DNA of 64,000 nucleotides from Buttiauxella sp965119215 (GCA_965119215.1 CBCPKK010000017.1:99026-163025); one strand, 5' to 3'. Shown: positions 1 through 8,784, numbered from the stretch's first letter. The notes: a model not told the origin generated them from the sequence alone. Numbers and translations: made by a program.

Positions 1-81
1 GGCATGGTTATTCTGACTACGCATCAGCCGTTTAATGTCGAGAATGTGCGCCAGATTCACTTGCAGGAGAAGCGGACATGA
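1..81 (+). CDS. ccmA: CcmA, heme exporter ATPase, C-terminal end only
   Basis: The first 81 bases read in frame as the last 26 residues of a protein ending LQEKRT, and include TTHQPF, the usual H-loop region of CcmA. The gene starts outside the window. CcmA is the ATPase subunit of the CcmAB(CD) complex that releases heme-loaded CcmE during cytochrome c maturation. Its stop codon overlaps the ccmB start (ATGA), so the two are translationally coupled. The call rests mainly on the position before ccmB. Confidence 0.85.
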   Translation, partial: GMVILTTHQPFNVENVRQIHLQEKRT

Positions 82-737
82 TGCGCCGGATTTTCCTTCA
101 TGAATTGCGAGTGGTGTTCCGCAAAGGCGCGGAAATCGCCAATCCATTGTGGTTCTTTCTGATTGTTATCACATTGTTTCCTTTAGGTATTGGCCCGGAG
201 CTTCAGTTGCTGGCGCGCATTGCGCCGGGTGTGATTTGGGTGGCGGCGTTGCTGGCTTCGTTACTGGCGATGGACAGACTGTTTCGTGATGACTTCCAGG
301 ATGGCTCGCTCGAACAACTCATGTTGTTGCCGATTCCCCTGCCGATGGTGGTCTTAGCGAAAGTGACCGCTCACTGGGTGGTTACAGGCTTGCCGTTACT
401 TATCCTCTCGCCGCTTGCCGCTTTGTTGCTGGGGCTGGATTTTTACGCCTGGCAGGTGATGGCGTTAACGCTATTGCTGGGAACGCCGACGTTGAGTTTT
501 TTGGGCGCTCCAGGTGTGGGGCTGACAGTCGGATTACGGCGAAATGGTGTGCTATTGAGCTTGCTTGTCTTGCCGTTAACCATTCCGCTGCTAATCTTTG
601 CTACCGCTGCGATGGATGCCGCGTCAATGCATCTTCCGGTTGATGGTTATCTGGCTATTCTTGGCGCGATGCTGGCGGCAAGCGCAACACTAAGCCCGTT
701 TGCCACGGCGGCGGCACTGCGCGTTAGCGTGCAATAA
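78..737 (+). CDS. ccmB: CcmB, heme exporter membrane subunit
   Basis: The 219-residue protein has about six hydrophobic segments and the typical length of CcmB. Characteristic stretches are the N-terminal FLHELRVVFRKGAEIANPLW and, further on, DDFQDGSLEQLML. CcmB forms the membrane part of the CcmAB ABC complex, which drives release of holo-CcmE from CcmC in the inner membrane. The start overlaps the ccmA stop by four bases. A double ATG (78 and 81) leaves a one-codon ambiguity. A 90-bp gap with a small inverted repeat separates it from ccmC. Confidence 0.96.
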   Translation: MMRRIFLHELRVVFRKGAEIANPLWFFLIVITLFPLGIGPELQLLARIAPGVIWVAALLASLLAMDRLFRDDFQDGSLEQLMLLPIPLPMVVLAKVTAHWVVTGLPLLILSPLAALLLGLDFYAWQVMALTLLLGTPTLSFLGAPGVGLTVGLRRNGVLLSLLVLPLTIPLLIFATAAMDAASMHLPVDGYLAILGAMLAASATLSPFATAAALRVSVQ

Positions 738-766
738 CAATAAAAGAATAGATATTAATCGTGTAT

Positions 767-800
767 TTGTAGGGTGGATTAGCGTTGGCGACCTCCACCA
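767..800. repeat. REP-like short inverted repeat
   Basis: In the ccmB-ccmC gap, GGTGGA (773-778) and TCCACC (794-799) form inverted arms around AGCG-type loop sequence, preceded by GTAGG. This resembles the GTAGGGTGGAT... palindromes scattered between genes in Klebsiella and Enterobacter. It is a single copy here and may form an mRNA hairpin inside the operon. The family assignment is from memory of such repeats. Confidence 0.55.
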
Positions 801-827
801 TAGTTATGTTTTCGTGAGCAAATAATT

Positions 828-1565
828 ATGTGGAAAGCGTTACATCAGCTTGCTAAACCCGAGCGGCTTTACCAGTTATGCGGGCGATTAGTGCCGTGGT
901 TTGCACTCATCACCGCAGCGTTGTTGGTTGTCGGTTGTGTCTGGGGTTTTGCTTTTGCGCCTGCCGATTATCAACAGGGCCAGAGCTATCGCATTATGTA
1001 TCTTCATGTCCCGGCGGCTATCTGGTCGATGGGGATTTATGGCTCGATGGCGGTGGCGGCATTTATTGGCCTCGTATGGCAAATGAAAATGTCTGACCTC
1101 GCGGTTGCGGCTATGGCTCCCGTGGGGGCGGTGTTTACCTTTATCGCGTTGGTCACCGGTTCAGCCTGGGGCAAACCGATGTGGGGAACCTGGTGGGTGT
1201 GGGATGCGCGGCTCACGTCCGAACTGGTGCTGTTGTTCCTCTATATCGGCGTGATTGCTCTTTATAACGCTTTTGACGATCGCCGCCTGGCCGGGCGAGC
1301 AGCAGGCATTCTGGTTCTTGTAGGCGTGGTGAACTTGCCGATTATCCACTTCTCAGTGGAGTGGTGGAATACGTTGCATCAGGGTTCCACTAATATGCAG
1401 CAAAGTATTGACCCTTCGATGCGCACCCCGTTACGCCTGACTATTTTCGGTTTTCTGATGCTGTTTGTCACGCTGACACTAATGCGTTTGCGTAATCTCA
1501 TTTTGCTTCAGGAACAGCGTCGCCCTTGGGTGATGGAACTGGCAAATAAAGGGAGAAACGCATGA
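828..1565 (+). CDS. ccmC: CcmC, heme-binding membrane protein of cytochrome c maturation
   Basis: The protein has 245 residues, the same length as E. coli CcmC, with six transmembrane segments. The tryptophan-rich heme-handling motif WGTWWVWDARLTSEL lies at about residues 118-132, and the two flanking periplasmic histidines appear in YLHVPAA and EWWNTLHQGS. CcmC attaches heme covalently to His130 of CcmE. The stop overlaps the ccmD start, so ccmC-ccmD-ccmE are chained by overlapping start and stop codons. Confidence 0.97.
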   Translation: MWKALHQLAKPERLYQLCGRLVPWFALITAALLVVGCVWGFAFAPADYQQGQSYRIMYLHVPAAIWSMGIYGSMAVAAFIGLVWQMKMSDLAVAAMAPVGAVFTFIALVTGSAWGKPMWGTWWVWDARLTSELVLLFLYIGVIALYNAFDDRRLAGRAAGILVLVGVVNLPIIHFSVEWWNTLHQGSTNMQQSIDPSMRTPLRLTIFGFLMLFVTLTLMRLRNLILLQEQRRPWVMELANKGRNA

Positions 1566-1774
1566 ACAGCGCATTTTTAAGCTGGGCGGATTTTTTTGCC
1601 ATGGGTGGCTACGCATTTTACGTCTGGCTGGCGGTCGCGTTGACCTTTATCCCACTGCTGGTGTTAGTCATGCATACCCGTATGCAGCGCCGCACTATTT
1701 TAAGATCGGTGATGCGCCAGCAAGCGCGGGAAAAACGCATTCAGACAGCACAACAAGCAGAGGGATCTGAATGA
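1562..1774 (+). CDS. ccmD: CcmD, small membrane protein of heme delivery
   Basis: This 70-residue protein has one transmembrane helix (about residues 20-40) followed by a basic, arginine-rich cytoplasmic tail, which is the standard CcmD layout. It begins MNSAFLSWADFFAMGGYAFY, where the F-x-MGGYAFYVW stretch is typical. CcmD is needed to release holo-CcmE from the CcmABC complex. It overlaps ccmC upstream and ccmE downstream by four bases each. Confidence 0.95.
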   Translation: MNSAFLSWADFFAMGGYAFYVWLAVALTFIPLLVLVMHTRMQRRTILRSVMRQQAREKRIQTAQQAEGSE

Positions 1775-2250
1775 ATACTCGTCGTAAAAACCGTCTTTAT
1801 CTGGCGCTGTCGGTGTTAGTGGGGTTAGGGCTGACTATCACGCTGGTGTTGTATGCGTTACGCAGCAATATCGACCTGTTCTATACGCCGAGCGAAATCC
1901 TGTATGGCAAAGGCGAAAGCCACCAACTGCCGGAACCAGGGCAGCGTCTGCGGGTGGGCGGCATGGTTCAGCCGGGCAGCGTGAAGCGCGATAAGCAAAC
2001 CCTGAAAGTAACGTTCAGACTTTATGATGCCAGCGGTGTGATTGATGTCAGCTACGTGGGTATTTTGCCGGACCTTTTCCGTGAAGGACAAGGTGTAGTC
2101 GCACAAGGCGTATTCGAAGCCGGAAATAAAATTGAAGCAAAAGAAGTGCTGGCGAAACATGATGAAAATTATACGCCGCCGGAAATAAAAGAAGCGATGG
2201 ATAAAAATCACCAACGCGCGCCGCAGGCCTACAAGGATAACGCCTCATGA
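1771..2250 (+). CDS. ccmE: CcmE, periplasmic heme chaperone
   Basis: The 159-residue protein has an N-terminal membrane anchor (about residues 9-29) and a periplasmic beta-barrel domain. The heme-attachment histidine is at residue 130 in VLAKHDENYTPPE, with Tyr134 also in place, matching the conserved HxxxY motif. CcmE carries heme from CcmC to the CcmFH lyase. The gene overlaps its neighbours by four bases on both sides. Confidence 0.98.
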   Translation: MNTRRKNRLYLALSVLVGLGLTITLVLYALRSNIDLFYTPSEILYGKGESHQLPEPGQRLRVGGMVQPGSVKRDKQTLKVTFRLYDASGVIDVSYVGILPDLFREGQGVVAQGVFEAGNKIEAKEVLAKHDENYTPPEIKEAMDKNHQRAPQAYKDNAS

Positions 2251-4199
2251 TGCCAGAAATTGGCAGTTTTTTGCTGTGCCTGGCACTCGGCTGGTCATTG
2301 TTACTCAGTGTTTATCCGTTATGGGGCGTGAAGCGCGGTGACTCGCGATTGATGGCTTCTGCGCGTCCTTTGGCGTGGGCTTTGTTTATCACGCTTTGTG
2401 CCTGTTTTTTAGTGCTGGTTAACGCGTTTGTGGTTAACGATTTCACGGTGCTCTACGTTGCCAATAACTCAAATACCGAGCTGCCGGTCTGGTATCGCGT
2501 TGCGGCTACCTGGGGTGCTCACGAAGGCTCATTACTGTTATGGGTATTACTGCTGAGTGGATGGACTTTTGCCGTGGCGTTGTTTAGCCGCAGTATGCCG
2601 CAGGATGCAGTAGCGCGAGTCCTCGCCGTGATGGGGATGATTAACTTTGGCTTCCTGCTGTTCATCATTTTTACTTCCAATCCTTTTACCCGCACGCTGC
2701 CTGATTTCCCGATAGAAGGGCGTGACCTGAATCCTTTGCTGCAAGACATCGGCCTGATTTTCCATCCGCCATTGTTGTACATGGGTTACGTCGGTTTCTC
2801 TGTCGCGTTTGCCTTTTCTATCGCGGCGTTGATGGCTGGAAAACTCGACTCAGCCTGGGCGCGCTGGACTCGTCCGTGGACGTTAGCGGCCTGGTCATTT
2901 TTAACCATCGGTATCGTGCTCGGTTCGGCATGGGCTTATTACGAATTAGGCTGGGGCGGCTGGTGGTTCTGGGACCCGGTAGAAAACGCTTCGTTTATGC
3001 CATGGCTTGCAGGCACGGCGCTCATCCACTCACTTTCGGTGACAGAAAAGCGCGGCAGCTTTAAAGCCTGGACGGTGCTGCTGGCGATTACCGCATTCTC
3101 GTTGTGCTTGCTGGGGACTTTCCTGGTGCGCTCCGGCGTGTTGGTTTCGGTGCATTCATTTGCGTCCGACCCGTCTCGCGGCATGTTTATCCTCGCTTTC
3201 CTGGTGATTGTGATTGGCGGTTCGCTGCTGTTGTATGCGGTGAAAGGCAGCAAAGTCCGTTCACGCGTAGGGAACAGTTTGTGGTCGCGGGAATCATTTT
3301 TACTCGGCAATAACGTCTTGTTAATTGCCGCCATGCTAGTGGTGTTGCTGGGGACGTTACTGCCGCTGGTGCATAAACAGCTTGGGCTGGGCAGTATTTC
3401 TATCGGCGAACCGTTCTTCAATACTATGTTCACTGCGCTAATGGCACCGTTTGCGCTGCTGCTTGGCATCGGCCCGCTAGTGCGCTGGCGTCGTGATGAG
3501 CCGCAAAAGTTGGTTAAGAGACTGGTGATTGCGGTGACGATAACTGTCGTGCTTTCCCTGATTTTGCCATGGCTGATGCAAGACCGTGTTGAAGCGATGA
3601 CAGTGGTTGGTTTGCTGATGGCGGTCTGGGTGTTTGTCCTGACGTTAATGGAAGTGTATGAACGCAGCACTCACCGCTATGGCTTGCTCAAAGGGTTATG
3701 GAAACTGCCGCGCAGCCATTGGGGCATGGTGTTCGGGCATGTGGGGCTTGCGGTCACAGTGGTGGGTATTGCGTTTAGCCAGAATTACAGCATTGAGCGC
3801 GATGTGCGCATGAAAGCGGGCGACAGCATCGACATTCATCAGTATCACTTTGTCTTCCGTGATGTTCACGAGCTAGTTGGCCCTAACTACCGTGGCGGCG
3901 TTGGTATTATCGACGTCACGCGCAATGGTAAACCGGAAGCCACACTGCATGCTGAAAAGCGTTTCTACAACAGCAACCGCGCCATGATGACTGAAGCGGC
4001 CATTGATGGCGGCGTAACGCGCGACCTGTACGCGGCGCTAGGCGAAGAATTAGATGACGGAAGTTGGGCGGTGCGCCTCTATTACAAACCTTTCGTACGC
4101 TGGATTTGGATGGGCGGGATATTAATGACGCTCGGCGGTCTGTGCTGTTTATTTGACCCGCGTTATCGCCAGCGTAAAAACGCGCCGGAGGCTGCATGA
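2247..4199 (+). CDS. ccmF: CcmF, heme lyase component
   Basis: The product is a 650-residue multispanning membrane protein, close to the 647 residues of E. coli CcmF. The tryptophan-rich WWD signature ELGWGGWWFWDPVENASF lies at about residues 233-250. The conserved TWGAHEGSLLLW and FHPPLLYMGYVGF segments, which carry axial heme histidines, are also visible. CcmF takes heme from CcmE and, with CcmH, ligates it to apocytochrome c. Two ATGs in a row at the start leave a one-codon ambiguity. The stop overlaps ccmG. Confidence 0.97.
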   Translation: MMPEIGSFLLCLALGWSLLLSVYPLWGVKRGDSRLMASARPLAWALFITLCACFLVLVNAFVVNDFTVLYVANNSNTELPVWYRVAATWGAHEGSLLLWVLLLSGWTFAVALFSRSMPQDAVARVLAVMGMINFGFLLFIIFTSNPFTRTLPDFPIEGRDLNPLLQDIGLIFHPPLLYMGYVGFSVAFAFSIAALMAGKLDSAWARWTRPWTLAAWSFLTIGIVLGSAWAYYELGWGGWWFWDPVENASFMPWLAGTALIHSLSVTEKRGSFKAWTVLLAITAFSLCLLGTFLVRSGVLVSVHSFASDPSRGMFILAFLVIVIGGSLLLYAVKGSKVRSRVGNSLWSRESFLLGNNVLLIAAMLVVLLGTLLPLVHKQLGLGSISIGEPFFNTMFTALMAPFALLLGIGPLVRWRRDEPQKLVKRLVIAVTITVVLSLILPWLMQDRVEAMTVVGLLMAVWVFVLTLMEVYERSTHRYGLLKGLWKLPRSHWGMVFGHVGLAVTVVGIAFSQNYSIERDVRMKAGDSIDIHQYHFVFRDVHELVGPNYRGGVGIIDVTRNGKPEATLHAEKRFYNSNRAMMTEAAIDGGVTRDLYAALGEELDDGSWAVRLYYKPFVRWIWMGGILMTLGGLCCLFDPRYRQRKNAPEAA

Positions 4200-4753
4200 A
4201 TCGCAAAGTATTATTTATCCCGCTAGTCCTGTTTTTATTACTGGCTGCGATGCTTCTTTGGCAACTGGCGCGTAATGCGCAGGGCGATGATCCGACCAAC
4301 CTTGAATCGGCATTAGTCGGGAAATCAGTGCCGGTGTTTCGTCTTGAGTCGCTGGAAAACCCCGGCAAGATTTATGACCAGGCCGTACTGACCGACGGTA
4401 AACCGTTGCTGCTCAACGTGTGGGCAACATGGTGCCCGACTTGTCGCGCAGAACATCAGTATCTAAACGGACTGAAAGCGCAGGGCGTTCGTGTGGTCGG
4501 TATGAACTATAAAGACGATCGCCGGAAAGCGATTAACTGGCTGAATGAATTAGGCAATCCTTACGCGCTGAGCCTGTTTGACGGTAACGGTATGTTGGGG
4601 CTGGATCTGGGCGTTTACGGTGCACCTGAAACGTTCCTGATCGATGGTAAAGGGATCATTCGCTATCGCCACGCGGGGGATCTTAACGATCGCGTCTGGC
4701 TGCAAGAGCTGAAACCGCTGTGGGATAAATACAATAAGGAGGCAGGCGCATGA
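4196..4753 (+). CDS. ccmG: CcmG/DsbE, thiol:disulfide oxidoreductase of cytochrome c maturation
   Basis: The 185-residue protein has an N-terminal signal anchor (residues 5-22) and a thioredoxin fold. The active-site motif WCPTC places the redox cysteines at residues 80 and 83. The family cis-proline region is visible at GVYGAPETFLID. CcmG keeps the heme-binding CXXCH cysteines of apocytochrome c reduced in the periplasm. It overlaps ccmF and ccmH by four bases each. Confidence 0.97.
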   Translation: MNRKVLFIPLVLFLLLAAMLLWQLARNAQGDDPTNLESALVGKSVPVFRLESLENPGKIYDQAVLTDGKPLLLNVWATWCPTCRAEHQYLNGLKAQGVRVVGMNYKDDRRKAINWLNELGNPYALSLFDGNGMLGLDLGVYGAPETFLIDGKGIIRYRHAGDLNDRVWLQELKPLWDKYNKEAGA

Positions 4754-5832
4754 AACGCGGATGGCTAATGATCGTCGCATTCCTGTTCTCGTTTAATGTG
4801 CTCGCGGCAATAGACACTTTTCAGTTCAAAGATGAAGCGCAGGAGCAGCAATTCCGTCAGCTAACTGAACAGCTGCGCTGCCCGAAATGCCAGAACAACA
4901 GCATTGCAGACTCCAACGCGATGATTGCTTCTGACATGCGTTTGAAAGTTTATGAATTGCAGCAGCAGGGCAAAACGAAGCAGCAGATTATCGACTATAT
5001 GGTTGAGCGTTACGGTAATTTCGTGACGTATGAGCCGCCGATGACGCCTGCAACTATCGTTTTGTGGGTGCTGCCGCTGCTGTTTATTCTCGGCGGGGCT
5101 GGCGTCATTGTGATGCGCAGCCGCAAGCGGCGTGTACATTTTAGTGACGAGCCTGAAAGCGAAGAACATCAACTTGCTGCGAAAAAAGCCAATTTCTGGT
5201 TCTTTGCACCAGGTGCGGTGGTTTTGATTGTGGTCAGCGTGGGTGTTTATTTGAAAACGTCGGACATAAAACAAGTGCGTGCGTGGAAGGAAGTCTCAAA
5301 TCAGACACCGCAATTGTTGCAACGCGCTTTAGATCCGCAAGCGGAGCCGCTGAATATGGCCGAAATGGCCAATCTTGGCCTGGGTTTACGCACCCGATTG
5401 CAGCATGAACCTGATAATATTGAGGGGTGGATGATGCTCGGGCGAATTGGTATGGTGCTTAATAACGCAAGTACCGCTACACAAGCCTTTGCTCATGCAT
5501 ATAAACTGTCGCCCACTAACAGTAATGTAAAGCTGGGCTATGCTGAAGTATTGACCCGTAGTGGCGATCCGCAAGACAACCAACTGGGTGGGAATCTGCT
5601 GCGAGAGTTACTCAAAACGGATCATACAAACGTTCGCGTATTAAGCCTGCTGGCATTTAATGCTTTTGAACAACAACAATACCGCGAAGCGATTGGTGCC
5701 TGGCAAATCATGTTGCAAGTCTTACCGGCAAATGACCAACGTCGGCCTGTTGTGCAAAGAAGCATTGAACAGGCGAAAGAAGCCGAAGCCGGTATGGACA
5801 ACACCAAACCCGAGAGCGTAGAGCAACAATAA
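4750..5832 (+). CDS. ccmH: CcmH, fused CcmH-CcmI-type heme lyase subunit
   Basis: The protein has 360 residues, slightly longer than the E. coli fused CcmH (about 350). A signal peptide (residues 1-19) precedes the redox motif LRCPKCQNN with Cys44 and Cys47. Two transmembrane helices (about 98-121 and 153-173) follow, and then a CcmI-like TPR domain. It reduces apocytochrome c and, through the TPR part, presents it to CcmF. It is the last ccm gene; mlaA starts 13 bp later with its own ribosome binding site. Confidence 0.95.
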   Translation: MKRGWLMIVAFLFSFNVLAAIDTFQFKDEAQEQQFRQLTEQLRCPKCQNNSIADSNAMIASDMRLKVYELQQQGKTKQQIIDYMVERYGNFVTYEPPMTPATIVLWVLPLLFILGGAGVIVMRSRKRRVHFSDEPESEEHQLAAKKANFWFFAPGAVVLIVVSVGVYLKTSDIKQVRAWKEVSNQTPQLLQRALDPQAEPLNMAEMANLGLGLRTRLQHEPDNIEGWMMLGRIGMVLNNASTATQAFAHAYKLSPTNSNVKLGYAEVLTRSGDPQDNQLGGNLLRELLKTDHTNVRVLSLLAFNAFEQQQYREAIGAWQIMLQVLPANDQRRPVVQRSIEQAKEAEAGMDNTKPESVEQQ

Positions 5833-5845
5833 CAGGGAGAGACAT

Positions 5846-6604
5846 ATGAATTTTCGCCTGACCGGGCTGGCACTGGCGACTACTGTTTTAGTAGGGTGTG
5901 CAAGTTCGGCCGATACACAGCAGCAAGGGCGTTCTGACCCATTTGAAGGGTTCAACCGGACAATGTATAACTTCAACTTTAATGTGTTGGACCCGTATGT
6001 TGTGCGCCCGGTGGCTGTGGCCTGGCGTGATTATGTGCCGCAACCGGCACGAAATGGACTAAGCAATTTCACCAGTAACCTCGAAGAACCCGCCACAATG
6101 GTGAACTTCTTTGTACAAGGTGACCCCTACCAGGGGATGGTGCACTTTACGCGCTTTTTCCTGAATACCTTGCTGGGTATGGGCGGTTTCATCGACGTGG
6201 CTGGCATGGCGAACCCGAAACTACAGCGTGAGGAACCGCACCGCTTTGGTTCTACGCTGGGGCATTATGGCGTCGGTTACGGTCCTTACGTGCAATTGCC
6301 ATTCTATGGCAGCTTCACACTGCGTGATGAAGGCGGTGATTATGCGGATACACTTTATCCTCTGCTTTCCTGGCTGACCTGGCCGATGTCTATCGGTAAA
6401 TGGACGGTTGAAGGCATCGAAACGCGTGCGCAATTGTTAGATTCTGACGGCTTGCTGAAACAATCTTCCGATCCGTACATTCTGGTGCGTGAGGCCTATT
6501 TCCAGCGTCATGATTTTATTGCCAACGGCGGTAAACTTTCTCCGCAGGTTAACCCGAACGCGGCGGTTATTCAGGACGAACTGAAAGATATCGACTCGCA
6601 ATAA
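5846..6604 (+). CDS. mlaA: MlaA (VacJ), outer-membrane lipoprotein of lipid asymmetry
   Basis: The 252-residue precursor has a lipoprotein signal with lipobox LVGC (lipidated Cys18) followed by ASS. The MlaA signature DPFEGFNRTMYNFNFNVLD follows at about residues 31-49. With OmpC/F, MlaA removes misplaced phospholipids from the outer leaflet and passes them to MlaC. The ribosome binding site AGGGAGAG sits just upstream. The gene is convergent with fadL, as in E. coli, but its upstream neighbour here is ccmH rather than yfdC. Confidence 0.97.
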   Translation: MNFRLTGLALATTVLVGCASSADTQQQGRSDPFEGFNRTMYNFNFNVLDPYVVRPVAVAWRDYVPQPARNGLSNFTSNLEEPATMVNFFVQGDPYQGMVHFTRFFLNTLLGMGGFIDVAGMANPKLQREEPHRFGSTLGHYGVGYGPYVQLPFYGSFTLRDEGGDYADTLYPLLSWLTWPMSIGKWTVEGIETRAQLLDSDGLLKQSSDPYILVREAYFQRHDFIANGGKLSPQVNPNAAVIQDELKDIDSQ

Positions 6605-6624
6605 GTACGCTGTGCGTAAGACAT

Positions 6625-6657
6625 AAAAAAAGGCGAAACCTCGGTTTCGCCTTTTTT
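6625..6657. terminator. Bidirectional terminator between mlaA and fadL
   Basis: A perfect 9-bp stem, GGCGAAACC (6632-6640) with GGTTTCGCC (6643-6651), is flanked by an A run and a T run. It can therefore terminate both the rightward mlaA and leftward fadL transcripts. Confidence 0.93.
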
Positions 6658-6671
6658 GTATCTGTTAACTA

Positions 6672-7994
6672 TTAGAATGCGTAGTTAAAGTTCATGCCGT
6701 ACAGCCAGGCTTTACCTTCAGACTGGAAGGTGTACGGGCCTTCTTTGATCTCTACGTGCTGACCGTGCATGTAGGAGATACCCAGGTCGACAGACGCATC
6801 ATCGTTAAACGCGTAAGTTGTACCAGCACTGACCCAGAAACGGTCCTGATCCGGGATGGAGATTGAACGGTTTTCCGCAGGAACCGGGCTGTCATCAAAC
6901 GCGATACCGGTACGGAAGGTCCAGTTCTTATCCATAAAGTAAGTGGTACCTACGGCAATACGGTACGCATCTTTAAAGTTCTCATCTTTATAGAACAGCG
7001 TCTGGCCGTTAGTGCCGGTGGCTTTCAGCTCCTGGAATTGGCTCCAGCTGGTATACGTCAAGCTATAGTGAACGGCCCATTGTGGCGCAACTTTGTTATA
7101 GCCGGACAGTTCCCACATTTCTGGCAGGTTCAACGTCAGAGAACCTGGGACGGTTTGTCCGTTAGTCCCAGCCGGTAAGCCGAAGTTAGACAGCAGCGGG
7201 TTATAGGCTGATGGCAGGTTGCTCTTATAGTCGCCATCGAAGTCGACTTTTACTTCTGAGCGGTAGGTAAAGCCGTAGCGGTTGTCTTTATCGATTTCAT
7301 AAAGAATACCGGCGTTCCAGCCAAAGCCCCATTCGTCACCTTTCAGGTGCGCGATTTGAGTATCACCAGGGATTTGAGATACCGGGCCAGCCAGGGACGG
7401 AGGCAGTGCACCAGAACCCGCGATCAACTGAGGTAAATCACCGGCATAACGCTCGATTTTCGCTTTAGCATAAACCGCATCAAAGCCAAGACCGAAGCTC
7501 CAGTTGTTGTTTAAACGGTATGCGCCGCTCAGGTTCAGGTTCAGCGTTGTCAGGTCGGTTTTACCGCCCATCGAACCCGCGGTGTAATCGTTATTGAACT
7601 CTGTCGCCAAACCGTAGTTAGAGGTAACAGATGCGCCCCAGCCAAATTGTTCGTTAATAGGCGCAACAAAGTGGAGGTTAGGAACCCATGCAGTCGGCGC
7701 GATGTTATCAGCGTCGGTGCTACGGCCTGAAGGAGAAGTGCCAGAAATATTAACACCTGGATCAACGAAGACAGCACCACCGGAGAACATAGGGCGGTCA
7801 AACATCATGATAGTTGCAGGGTTACGGCTTGCGGAGCCCGCGTTATCTGCGATGGCACCTTCCCCTGAATAAGCTCGGCCCAGGCCTGAGGAAGAGAACT
7901 CGTTTAATTGAAAGCCGGCTGAGTACGCCTGCGATGAGACAATTGCCACTGCAACCGCTAGGGCTGACTTTGTAAACAGGTTTTTCTGGCTCAT
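6672..7994 (-). CDS. fadL: FadL, long-chain fatty acid outer-membrane transporter
   Basis: The product is a 440-residue beta-barrel precursor. Its signal peptide ends AYS, and the mature form starts AGFQLNEFSSSGLGRAYSG, the plug-domain NPA/hatch region of the FadL family. It ends with the outer-membrane signature MNFNYAF (terminal Phe). I chose the ATG at 7994 because GAGG lies about eight bases upstream; an in-frame TTG two codons earlier is too close to it. FadL takes up exogenous long-chain fatty acids. FadR-type operators lie in the upstream region. Confidence 0.97.
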   Translation of the reverse strand: MSQKNLFTKSALAVAVAIVSSQAYSAGFQLNEFSSSGLGRAYSGEGAIADNAGSASRNPATIMMFDRPMFSGGAVFVDPGVNISGTSPSGRSTDADNIAPTAWVPNLHFVAPINEQFGWGASVTSNYGLATEFNNDYTAGSMGGKTDLTTLNLNLSGAYRLNNNWSFGLGFDAVYAKAKIERYAGDLPQLIAGSGALPPSLAGPVSQIPGDTQIAHLKGDEWGFGWNAGILYEIDKDNRYGFTYRSEVKVDFDGDYKSNLPSAYNPLLSNFGLPAGTNGQTVPGSLTLNLPEMWELSGYNKVAPQWAVHYSLTYTSWSQFQELKATGTNGQTLFYKDENFKDAYRIAVGTTYFMDKNWTFRTGIAFDDSPVPAENRSISIPDQDRFWVSAGTTYAFNDDASVDLGISYMHGQHVEIKEGPYTFQSEGKAWLYGMNFNYAF

Positions 7995-8087
7995 GACCAA
8001 AACCTCATAATAGATTTATTTTTATACAAACAATGTTACATACCGTAACAGGAGCGCGAATAGTAGGGGCTGATCAGTTACAGAGAA

Positions 8088-8123
8088 AGCAGACCAGTGG
8101 CGAGAGTATAGGTCTGACCAGAT
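8088..8123. promoter_or_regulatory. Pair of FadR-like operators upstream of fadL
   Basis: Read toward fadL, 8111-8123 gives ATCTGGTCAGACC-like sequence, close to the FadR consensus CTGGTnnGACC. A second, weaker CTGGTCTG lies at 8090-8100. Two FadR sites upstream of fadL are also known in E. coli. The stretch from 7995 to 8369 holds no gene; it contains these sites and a CRP-like site. Confidence 0.72.
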
Positions 8124-8247
8124 GGTATGTTGCAAGTTTGTTTCGAATAAATTTCAAACTTGATCGTAGAAACGAGATCTGCCTGGCAAAATCGCTGATT
8201 TGGTCACAGTCCAGAATGTGTGAATCTTGTTTTAGATCATTTTTAAG

Positions 8248-8263
8248 TGTGATTTGCGTCACT
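8248..8263. promoter_or_regulatory. CRP-like site between fadL and yfcZ
   Basis: TGTGATTTGCGTCACT matches the CRP pattern TGTGA-N6-TCACA at nine of ten positions. It could serve the leftward fadL promoter or the rightward yfcZ promoter. The site is about 250 bp from fadL and 107 bp from yfcZ. Confidence 0.55.
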
Positions 8264-8369
8264 TGCGGATTTTGGCAAGATTAACGGCTGGAGTCGCTTC
8301 AACATGGAGCGTAAAATAGACAGGAATTGTTTAATCCTATTCAATGCGAAATACAGAGGAAATCATAAA

Positions 8370-8654
8370 ATGAGTAAAAACACCGCTGATGAAACCCCGG
8401 TTTGCTGCTGTATTGATGTCGGTTCCATTATTGATAACACCGACTGCACAGCAACTTATAGCCGCGTGTTTGCTACCCGCGCAGAAGCGGACGAAACTCT
8501 GGCAGCGCTGAGCGAAAAAGCGCGTGCTGCAGAATCCGAACCTTGCCAGATTGTTCCACGTTATACCGAAGAAGCTGACGGTGTGCGTCTGGATATCGAC
8601 TTTACCTTCAGCTGCCAGGCTGAAACCATGATCTTCCAGCTCGGCCTGCGTTAA
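8370..8654 (+). CDS. yfcZ: YfcZ, small conserved protein of unknown function (UPF0381)
   Basis: The 94-residue protein begins MSKNTADETPVCCCIDVG, with the cysteine cluster CCC and a second cysteine in IDNTDCTATYSRVF. This closely resembles E. coli YfcZ, also 94 residues. The ATG at 8370 is preceded by AGAGGA ten bases upstream. Upstream in-frame codons would extend it into the promoter region and were not used. The function is unknown. It sits alone between fadL and fadI. Confidence 0.93.
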   Translation: MSKNTADETPVCCCIDVGSIIDNTDCTATYSRVFATRAEADETLAALSEKARAAESEPCQIVPRYTEEADGVRLDIDFTFSCQAETMIFQLGLR

Positions 8655-8662
8655 TTTTTCTC

Positions 8663-8685
8663 GACGCTCTCACTCTGAGAGCGTC
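8663..8685 (+). terminator. Hairpin after yfcZ
   Basis: GACGCTCTC (8663-8671) pairs perfectly with GAGAGCGTC (8677-8685) around a 5-nt loop. The following sequence is only moderately T-rich, so termination may be incomplete. Confidence 0.65.
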
Positions 8686-8767
8686 ATTTATCTCTTCTCA
8701 AAGCGTGTTCCCCCTCCCAATTCTTTAGTCCCCTGGTTGGCTGATTGTAACTTTTTGGTTAAAACTG

Positions 8768-8784
8768 TGATCAGGTCAGACCAC
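8768..8784. promoter_or_regulatory. FadR-like operator upstream of fadI
   Basis: The sequence TCAGGTCAGACCA resembles the FadR operator consensus and lies about 90 bp upstream of the fadI start, where a repressor site would act. fadIJ is part of the FadR regulon in E. coli. Assignment is by sequence likeness only. Confidence 0.6.

Noticed and set aside
2939..3670. A 243-codon open frame antisense to ccmF
   Set aside because: ccmF is full length with all signature motifs; the antisense frame looks like low-complexity codon shadow rich in Ser, Thr and Asn.
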